A stretch of DNA of 64,000 bases. Source: Prorocentrum cordatum (lineage: Eukaryota; Sar; Dinophyceae; Prorocentrales; Prorocentraceae). This document shows, in pieces, positions 52,941 to 61,098 of this stretch (positions within the stretch are counted from its first letter, which is position 1; each line of letters begins with the position of its first letter). A program made the position numbers and the translations under genes. The stretch lies in NCBI GenBank assembly GCA_963575745.1, contig CAUYUJ010014771.1, positions 661,593-725,592 on the forward strand. The letters run 5' to 3'. Under the pieces are notes generated by a model. That model worked only from the letters and a program-made list of their open reading frames with translations. It made no database searches and was not told the DNA's origin.

Positions 52941-53134
52941 TGTTCCCAGATGGCTCCTCGAGCCCCTAGAGTCTGGGTCTCTCGTCTCTCTCTCTCTCTC
53001 TTGCCCTCCTCCGAAGCCTTTGGCTTAGGCGCGGTGATCTGAGCTTCACACCGTTCCCCGCCACTGAGGAGAGGAGAGCCTGCTCGCTCGCGCGACACAC
53101 TTCGAGGTTATCCTATGTCCACGTTCTCAAGACA
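52941..53134 (+). repeat. 3' LTR of the copia element
   Basis: Starts TGTTCCCAGATGG and ends CACGTTCTCAAGACA. Pairs with 44160-44358. Confidence 0.92.
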
Positions 53135-53369
53135 GCTGATGTCGTTGCACGTCTTAGCGTGAAAAGTTGGAACCATCCAGGCAAAGGCTGAGTGAGAGGT
53201 GAGCCAGGCGAGATCTCAACGAGAGTTTGCTTTCTTCTGGAGAGAGGCGCCTGGGCAAACGGACTATGCGCGAGATGGAGAGGCACGACCGGAGCAAGCC
53301 AGAGGTATCCCCAGGATGTCGAAAGCCATGCCGTGGTCCGTGCTGCGTTATGTTCTGCCAGTGTATCAC

Positions 53370-54010
53370 GCAGCGAACGAGTACAATGCATTGCAACAAT
53401 GTAAAGCAATCCTTTGCAGTGTAGGGCTCTTTACCCAGCACACCAGCCACCGCGCCCACATGAATTCACCGCAAGTCGAACAACAGTGAATATGAATGAA
53501 TACACTTGCAGCACAAAGCAACAACTTTAGCGCAGAATAAGTCAGAGCGATGGAAGACGCTGCAGAGCAGTGCAATGCACCGCAACGCAAGGACATACAA
53601 AACAGTGACGTGCCAGGAAGGCAATGCAAGGAACGCTAAGCAAGGAATGCAGTGCAAATGCATTGTGACATGAAGTCGCATCGCAGTGTAATGCAGTGCG
53701 CTGCGAATCAGTGCAATGGTGCGCACACCGATGCAACGCAAAGCAATGACATGGCAATGATCTGCCTCACGATTCAGTGGAGGGCACTGTGCAGCAATCT
53801 GTCCCATTGCAACTTCAAACCGCTTGCGTTTTCAATGGTATCGCAATGCGAAACGAGATGAGTCAATGCAGCGCACATCAGAACAGTGCACACCACAGCA
53901 AAGCAACACGTTCACATAAGGTTCACAAGAGCCGAAACAAGTGAACGCGAAGCAATGCAACTATCTTCAGTGCTGTATGAACAGTGTTGCAATGCAGTGT
54001 CTTGCAAATG
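53370..54010. repeat. AATGCAGTGCA-type short repeats
   Basis: Dense CAATGCA, AATGCAGTGC and GCAATG words with irregular spacing; small Cys/His-rich frames are by-products. Resembles the GCATTGCAGTTTT part of the 35-37 kb satellite. Confidence 0.7.
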
Positions 54011-54644
54011 CATCTTGCATTTACCACAATGATGGAGGCACCAAGGGAAGACAATGCATGTGCTAGGTTTTCAGTGGCAACTTGTTGGGATATATATAAG
54101 TATAGTATCGCGATTTCTTCTTCCAGTTTTGAGCCTACCACCGCGCAGTGACCACTCATATACGCCATCGCTCGCTGGATTGGTCACCTACGTGGTTGGA
54201 CGCGTCATGTGCACGGCTTTTGAGATAGCTCATTGTTTGCACGTTTGCGTCGCCGATTGTGTCATAGTGCTGATATGTCAGCTCCCCCTCCTCCCTCAGA
54301 GATGATTGGCACAACGCTGATTGTGCACATCGGCTTTCGCTCTAAGCGGCTGGAGGGGTGTCTGTCCATGTGCTCAAGAATCTTGGTATCCTTCGGACGT
54401 GCGCATTTTTCCAGGCGAGGGCCATCGAGGAACATCTTGGATTACCTTACGAGAGGAAGAGACCCACGAAACTGAAACATGCCATGGGCATGGACGTCCG
54501 AGCGATGGTAAGGGCTGGTTGTGGCAGAGCGTCTCGGGCAGTATAAGTGCCCAAAAAGGTACACATCGAGCGTTTACGCTACAGTGCGCTACTGCGCTAC
54601 CTGTGCACACAGACGTTGGCCCTGCACTTTGCAGTCTGCACTTC
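54011..54644. other. No recognisable gene
   Basis: No domain in any frame. Confidence 0.4.
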
Positions 54645-54752
54645 CTCTTGGTCTTTCTCTTTCGCTCATCCCTCTTCCTACTCCCCCATACCATTTTGGG
54701 CTAAAGCCTCTTCGGATCAGGCTCTTCAATCGCAAAGGGTCCCCGCCTAGCA

Positions 54753-54881
54753 ATGGGGTACGACCTCATCTTATGCCACACTAAGAAGAGGTCCAATCAG
54801 TACTGCGCAGATGTCTTCGTGACTGAGGCGTACGAGATCCTCACAGCCCAGGGCTACAACTCGAGATCTCGGGGTGTGTGA
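54753..54881 (+). CDS. Small hypothetical ORF behind a polypyrimidine-AG site (doubtful)
   Basis: A 42-codon frame beginning MGYDLILCHTKKRSNQYC, with balanced composition unlike its surroundings. A CT-rich tract (about 54645-54685) and ATACCATTTTGGGCTAAAG lie 55 bases upstream. That could be a trans-splice acceptor or a much-mutated SL relic (CCATTTTGG then GCTAAAG instead of CTCAAG). It may be a first exon or chance. No family recognised. Confidence 0.25.
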   Translation: MGYDLILCHTKKRSNQYCADVFVTEAYEILTAQGYNSRSRGV

Positions 54882-55559
54882 CGGCCGCGAGCGCCACAAA
54901 GGTGTTGATTCCAGTCTGCGACGATGAGTCTACTCACCCTGTGCTAGCGGGGGTGGGCTGCTCGTAAACGCACCATGCCGAACTGCGCTACACCTGGACG
55001 AACGAGCTGCTCGCGCGCAGCTTCTGGCTCGGGCCCATTGCCCAATTCCCCCCCTGCTCCTCTGGATCCAAGGCGGCCACCTCGCTGCCATACTTCGATC
55101 TGGCGCTTCCTCCCCCTCCTGCTCTTTCTTCTTCTTCTTGCTCCCCTTTCCATTACGCCCACGACCTCAGCAGGCCCTGCTTCAACCTCTGATCAGGCAG
55201 GCCCTGCAGTCAAGACGCTGAGGTAAGGACCACTTTGGGTTCGGAAGGGGCTCTGGCTTCCGGCGCGCTTCTTGGATTTTAGGTCGGAGAGTTTCTTCGT
55301 GGCCGAGGCTCGCCGCAGTCAGAAACTCCCTTTCGTTCCTCCCTCCGCGCCCCCAGCGGTGGCACGATGACCTTGCATCTCGCGGCCGAGGATCGGAGGA
55401 GGCCGCCGCCGCCTCCTCGCCGCCGCCACTCCCTCCTGGGGTGAGGGACGACCATGGAGCAGGAGGAGGGGGCGAGGGCGGAGGGAGGGGCGGGGGGACG
55501 AGGGAGAGGATAATAATCTAAGGCAAATTCATGCGGCGATGGCGCGCCGGCGACGCCGG
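54882..55559. other. No recognisable gene
   Basis: GC-rich, several open phases and no domain. Confidence 0.4.
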
Positions 55560-55567
55560 CGAAGGTG

Positions 55568-55710
55568 TTCAAGGTTGAATTCTTCGACGCGGAAGCACCG
55601 AGGGGCACGGTGACGGCACTGGACCCGACGGAATTCAACCTTGCACGATCGGGGCCGCGACCAGTTCAAGGTTGAACGATCGACGCAGTGTCAAAAACTC
55701 CTGCGCGCGC
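55568..55710. repeat. Inverted repeat CAAGGTTGAATTC and dispersed partner of 4500-4590
   Basis: CAAGGTTGAATTC pairs perfectly with GAATTCAACCTTG about 55 bases on. A third, direct CAAGGTTGAACGATC follows and belongs to the repeat shared with 4500-4590. Confidence 0.8.
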
Positions 55711-55769
55711 CGACGCCGCACGAACGCACCGTAGGCCTCCTGGTTGGTATCGGAGTAGATGGGGTCGCA

Positions 55770-55925
55770 GGATCTCGCCGTATCGCCGGTGCATCGGCGA
55801 TGGGGCTCGATGTGGATCCCGATTTTCTCCACGCCGACGGCGCTGACGTCGCCACAGCATCGCCACTGCATCGCCGATGCATTGGCGATGCGGCATCGGC
55901 GATGCGGCGCGATCCCCCATCGAGG
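55770..55925. repeat. ATCGGCGAT/GCATCG palindromic short repeats
   Basis: GCATCGCCGATGCATTGGCG and related words in both orientations; same type at 58995-59115 and 31798-31835. Confidence 0.8.
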
Positions 55926-55959
55926 AGGTCTGGATGCGTCCTCGATGCTGCAACCCCAG

Positions 55960-56115
55960 GCCCCCGGCGTCATGTCTTTTTCATAACGTTGACCGCCATG
56001 GGTGTCGTTCCAGTAACCCAGGAACCGTGTTTCATGCTTGGCCGTTTCTTGACAGCCCCGAGGCCCCGTAAGGGCCCCGAGTTGCTGAACATATAGAATA
56101 GAATTCGGTCGTGAT
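55960..56115 (-). repeat. Dispersed repeat family D, minus-strand copy
   Basis: Minus strand: AATCACGACCGAATTC, GTTCAGCAACTCGGGGCCC, GGGGCTGTCAAGAAACG, GCATGAAACACGGTTCCTGG, then AACGTTATGAAAAAGACATG. Shows the 5' half of the family better than other copies. Confidence 0.8.
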
Positions 56116-58060
56116 TCTTCATGACTCAAGGGGTCTAGGGTTGAAGCTCGATGTTTCCCCCCTGAGCTGCCCCCCCCCCCCAATCGCTGCCTCGTGCCAG
56201 CGCCCGCCTGTGAGCCAGCGAGCGCCACCGCCGTCGGAGGTGACAGGCCAGGCCGTGCGCAGTTCTGTTGCGGCCGTGTGGTTTTCGGACCTGCGGCGTG
56301 CTGCTCGCTGTGGTGCCGGGGGGCTGCGCAGCGCAGCCCACTTATCGGCTTTGCGTGAGAGTGACTTTTCGCCAGAGTGGTCTTTGGTGCGGGCCCACAG
56401 GGGTGCCCCAAGCATTGGCCTGAAGCGGCTTACTCGCTTGAATTTGGCCCCATCGCGCTCCCCCCGAGCCGCTCACCAACAGTCACTCTTGCCTAGGCCA
56501 CTCTTATGTATAGCCGAACGTAGGGGCCATCAAGAGCCCAGGAGCGGTGTATACGCCCCCCCCCCTGGCTTGGCCAGGGAGGCATAAACACGGCTGCTGG
56601 TTTCAGGATAGGCCTGACCAGTGGTGGTGGGCATGTATAGATGACGTCGCTTACCATTGTGTGTGCAGTGGTGCCGTTTGAGTAGGCCTCCCTTGCTGCT
56701 CGTGCGCTGGGAGTAAGGGGTAAGGGCGTCAAGTCCGCGATTTGGCGGGTGACAGCGCCACAAAGTTGAAGGGCACGGGCAAGACGCTGGAATAAGGAAC
56801 GGCTTTGGTTGGCGGTCGTCGCGTCGCTTGGGGGTCGGCCTACTGAGGCGACTGCCCTATTGGCCAGCCCTGGCTTGGCTACCAGGGGCCCTTGTGAGCT
56901 GTACCCCCCTCCAGAGAAGGTCGCCCATTGGGCGGGGCCCGCGGGAGCAAGGTCCACCATCCACCATTCAGAGGAAGACAACATAATGATACCGCTACCA
57001 GTCCTTCACCGTCACGGCTGGATTCGCCTCGAAATTCAGATCAGAATGCGACCATGGAGAGGTCCGAGAAGCAGCGGGATCGGTACAGCTTGTTTCCCCA
57101 ACCAGGAGAGCGGACCGCCCATGGGATCGTGGTGGTCGCTGAGCGGTGGCTGCCGCGGTAGCCCACGAGCCAGACATAGCGTGTTCTCGCCCCACCTCAC
57201 CCCGGCCCACCATCTCCCCTTACGGGTGTTGATCAACAGGCCGCTGCCGTTGCGCGCTATTCTCTCCGCTCAGGGTCTCCCCTCTCGCCTCCGTTCCCCG
57301 GCGGCTCTCCCGCCTCCCCCTCTCAAGCAATGTGCCCCTCGCCCCCTGCAGTTGTCCTGGCGTCCAGTTCCTTTTGACGTTCCCGTCTCACCGCTCCGCC
57401 CTCCGTGTGTGTGTGCGACGGGGCTCCCGTCTCCCGTCCGGCCCTTCTCTGCGCGGTGCTCGGCTCTTGCGCCGCCCTCGTCCGCATCCTCGCCAGCGAG
57501 ACTCGATTCGGATGTCCGTGAGGCGTGCTCAGACGCGTCACGCTCGAAACGCGGCGTGGCTGAAGCCGCAGGAACCACGGCTTCGGCCAGACGCGTTGCG
57601 CGTTGCGGGGCGCACCTCGGCCCGGCTTCCCGCCTCAGACCCCGGCCTCTCTGAGGGCCCTCGTGCCCCGAGGTATTCCTGGCCAGGGCCCCGCCGCGCG
57701 GCCGCTCTGACCTCTCGCCGCGGCCCGTGGGGCCTCGGGCTCCAGCTGCCGCCCAGTCTGGTCGGCCGAGAGGGACCCGCCTCGGCCCGTTAGCTTCGGT
57801 CGAGCCCGGCTCTTCGGTGTCGGACGTCTCAGATCGGTTCGCGTGAATCCCGATCCGAAGTGCCTCCTTGGCGAAGCGCCGCGCGTACCGCCGTGAAGCT
57901 GCCGAGCCCACGCCTGGTGACTCATCGCCCTGGCCGTCCTGCTCTGTGGGATCGGCTCTGGGGGCTCTCGGCCAGCTTCGTCGATGATGAAGCGTGCCGC
58001 GACAGGCCCAACGGGGTGCGGAGGATGAGTTTAGTAGCAAATCATAGGTACCCTGTATAC
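56116..58060. other. No recognisable gene in GC-rich sequence
   Basis: Open frames up to 281 codons overlap on both strands (for example 56809-57654 plus and 57270-58040 minus) but show no domain and are Pro/Arg/Ala-biased, as expected from GC content alone. Confidence 0.4.
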
Positions 58061-58175
58061 CCTCGCAATTCCGTCTTGAGAGCGCGTTGGCGTCGCTTAG
58101 TGTCGACTAGCGTCGATTTGTGTCGATGAGTGTTGGCTTGTATGAGCCAAAAAGATGGTGCGTGAGACTCCCATG
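58061..58175. repeat. Dispersed repeat family E, copy 2
   Basis: TCGCAATTCCGTCTTGAGAG, GCGTTGGCGTCGC, GTCGACTAGCGTCGATT, then GAGCCAAAAAGATGGTGCG. Pairs with 23219-23394. Confidence 0.75.
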
Positions 58176-58994
58176 AGTTGCCGCAGAAGATGACATGTGT
58201 TGGGAAAGGGCTCGGATGGCGGAAGAGGACGCGAGTGATTGCCTCAGTCACTGTCCCTACTGCTGATGGGTGTGTTGCTGCTTTGGAGGGGGTGCTGCAC
58301 TGGGCGGGGGGTGCTGCCAGCTCACGGAAGGCTTCACAGCAAATGCAGGCGCAGGGGGCAGAGATTCTTAAGGGCGACATGATCGAACACGTGCCCAAAC
58401 ATCCAGAGATTAATTTTGTCACCCTTTCCCGGTGCAGTTTTCGTCCCGAGACAGTTGTTGAGAGTCGCCGGCCCCGAAAAACGGCGCCCAGATTCTGAGA
58501 TGCAGGACATCGGCGGGGGGTGAGATGCAGGAAATCGCGGGGGGGGAAAAAGTCAATCTGGCCGAATATTGGGTAAGAACCCCTCAGGATTTCAGCCTGC
58601 AGTTTCGGGGGCGATGATGAGTGGGGGGAAGCCTAGTTAGGGCTATAGGCTATAGGGGTGATGTTATCATCATGGCCGGGGCCATGACATATCCCAGATC
58701 TCACCTGCCCGCTCCCTCTCTTCCTCTCGGTGCGCCCCCTGCCCCCCCCTCGCCCGCACGCATGCCTCGGGCCATGCTCGGAGGCCTCGAGGTCGACACC
58801 AACACCACTATCGGCGGTGTGCCTCTGCAGAGGGAGGAGGATCCCGATCTCGGTGGTGGCGTTCATATTAGGGCTTCCCAGGTGGCCGAAAGATGGCCAC
58901 CAACACCGAAAACTAGGATCATCTTCCCCGTGTGGAGGCAACTCATATGTTGGTGCTGGTGCCCATGTTCAAGCCTCCAGGCGTAGATGAGATC
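58176..58994. other. No recognisable gene
   Basis: No domain in any frame. Confidence 0.4.
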
Positions 58995-59115
58995 GGAGGA
59001 CCGTGCCGCATCGCCGATGCCTCGGGGATGCAACGGCGACGTCGGCGACACATCTTCGATGCATCGGCGATGCATCGGCGATTTCGGCATAAGAATGGTC
59101 GGGCCTACATCTAGC
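58995..59115. repeat. GATGCATCGGCGATGCATCG short repeats
   Basis: Tandem and inverted ATCGGCGAT/ATCGCCGAT words, the same type as 55770-55925. Confidence 0.82.
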
Positions 59116-59227
59116 CGAATCGCCGATGCATCTCCAAGCCTCCAACATGCCCATTCCCAAGCCTCCAACATGCTGACCCCCCCTCGCCCGACGGCACACC
59201 CTCACGGCCACGCGTAAAAGGGGGCTA

Positions 59228-59670
59228 GGGGGAGGGGGGACGGCTTCTTGAAAGGAGTCTGCTTCTCAGAAGGCGCGGGCTTTCTCTCTAGACGTGAGGC
59301 CGGCGCCTTCTATGAAGCAGCCTCCTTCTAAGAATCCTTCCCCCCCTCCCCCGCTCCCCCCTTCGCGCCCCTTCGCGCGCCGCCAACCCTCGGCCGGCGC
59401 ACCCGCCTCGGGCGGCGCACCCGCCCCAGGCCGCCCACGGCGATGCCCTGCCCGCCCGCGCCGCTCCCGCGCCGCGCCCGGCGGGCGCGGAAGGGCAGCC
59501 GGGCGCTCGGGGCCGCGGCAGCCCTGGCTGGCGCGGCGGCTGCCGCCACGGCAGCGACGCCCGTGGGAGCTCTCTTCGGGCAGGGCTCGGGCGAGGATCC
59601 ATCCGTTCCAGAGCGTTCCGAAACGCTCTCAGAGCGTTCCAGAACGCTCTGAGAAGGCCGCGGCGCCAGA
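59228..59670. repeat. Dispersed repeat family F, copy 2, with AGAGCGTTCC palindromes
   Basis: CTTCTATGAAGCAGCCTCCT matches 23500-23520. AGAGCGTTCCGAAACGCTCT (59610-59629) and CAGAGCGTTC-CA-GAACGCTCTG (59630-59651) are adjacent palindromes matching 22810-22850. Confidence 0.82.
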
Positions 59671-59779
59671 GACATCCGCCAGAGCCGCCGGACCTCAGAG
59701 ATTCCCGATGTCTCCTCGTCCGGTCTCATCCTCGTCCTAGCTTCGTCTAATCTCTGAGGACCCAGACCGCCTCGGGTCT

Positions 59780-59950
59780 CAAAAAAATCACGACGGGAAG
59801 TGTTTCGCCATGTTCAGCCTCCGTGGGCCCTTCACTGGGCCTCGGGGCCGTCAAAAAAACGCTTCGGGATGAAACATTGGTCGCGGGGAGTAGGTCGAGG
59901 CCTTTGGGGGTCGACGTGATGAAACAAATCATGACGTCAGAGGTCTGGTA
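59780..59950 (+). repeat. Dispersed repeat family D, plus-strand copy
   Basis: AAAAAAATCACGACGGGAAG, GTTCAGCCTCCGTGGGCCC, GGCCTCGGGGCCGTCAAAAA, ATGAAACATTGGTCGCGGGG, GGTCGAGGCCTTTGGGGGTC, TGATGAAACAAATCATGACG. The most complete copy. Confidence 0.85.
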
Positions 59951-61098
59951 ACGCAGTTTTGTAGATTTCGGTGGGACTCCGATTTTCAACCCCGTCGTCC
60001 TCGCTCTGCCTCTGGGGGCCGTTCTCGAGCCCCATGGCCATCAGAACAGATCTGGGACGAGACCCGTGGGCCCCTGGGTGAGAAGATAATCAATAGAGTG
60101 TTAGGGCGCATTTCGACTCGTCCCGCTCGATTCGACTCGATGTCGATCGATTCTGAATCCTCTTTAGTTCGACTTCGGGTTCCGATGTGGATGTCGGTTT
60201 CTCAATTGATGCCTTATTAGCTGGACGACCCGCCGATTCGACTTCTCTCGGCTTGGCTGCCGATTTCCGCCCATCCGACTCATTTCGTCCGCCGATCCAA
60301 CTTATCGTTTCGATTTGGGGATATCATGGGATGTGTGGGGACCGCGAGCTGTGTTTTTTACCAGAGTCAAGCACATTACCCAGCACGGCACTTGCCGCCG
60401 CCCACCCCACTTGGCAGGTGACTTTCGAATAGCGTGGTTTGCTCAGGCTCTTCTTGGAGCACGCTAGGACCCTCCTAGGCGGCCAGAATCGACAGTGAAG
60501 CCTGGCTGGTGTCACGCAGCTCGCGCTGGAGACCCTTCCGCAGAATGTATCGGTTCGTGTCCCTGGAGGTCCCCCGCGTCGAGGACCATCTCAGGTCGTC
60601 AGCTTGGACGGACCGCTGCTTCACTACTGTCGGCGTCTGCCTCGGAGGCGGCTCGAGACATTCAGCTCACGTCGACGGCGGGGTTGCTTGTGCGTTCAGA
60701 GGTCCGCTCGGAGGGCTCCGCTCGGAGAGCTCCGCTGGGCGGGCTCCCCAGCCTGATCGCTAACGAAGGCGGGCTTGCACGTCTGGCGCTGACAGTTGGC
60801 ACATACGCCGTTTAAGCCCAGGTCGGAGTGACCATAAGAACGCGCTGGTTGCATGAACTCGTATGCTCATATGGGTGCGTACATCATTGGGTATACACAT
60901 ATGTGGATACCTGTACGCACGATGTAAGCAAGCTGGGCTGCTGGCCCGTGTGGATTCTCAGTCCACAGCCCTTTCCGTTTGTCATAATCCCACTGCATAA
61001 GTTCGCGGTTGAGCATCCGCAGACTTTTGGTGCAAGCTCTTTGGCCAAGGTTGTTGTTCAAAGCGCGGGGCGTTCCCTTCCTCACCCTCTGCTGGACG
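59951..61098. other. Upstream region of the RING-repeat gene, no other gene seen
   Basis: TCGATTCGACTCG words at 60110-60180. No SL relic, TATA-like element or domain-bearing frame was found before the gene. Confidence 0.4.

Larger units (their letters stand above)
44160..53134 (+). mobile_element. Decayed Ty1/copia LTR retrotransposon, about 9 kb
   Basis: Bounded by 199- and 194-bp LTRs with TG...CA ends. Inner order is gag, degenerate zinc knuckle, retropepsin, unassigned region, methyltransferase-like domain, GAG-pre-integrase motif, integrase, spacer, RVT_2 reverse transcriptase and RNase H. Integrase before reverse transcriptase defines the copia type. At least six frameshifts or stops break the polyprotein. 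Flanks GCTGCC (left) and GCTGAT (right) do not give a clean 5-bp target duplication. TGGTAAGCGGAGC at 44360 is a possible primer-binding site. No clear polypurine tract adjoins the 3' LTR. Confidence 0.9.

Noticed and set aside
57270-58040. 256-codon minus-strand frame
   Set aside because: Arg/Gly/Glu-biased, overlaps equally long plus-strand frames and contains no domain. Expected from GC-rich DNA.
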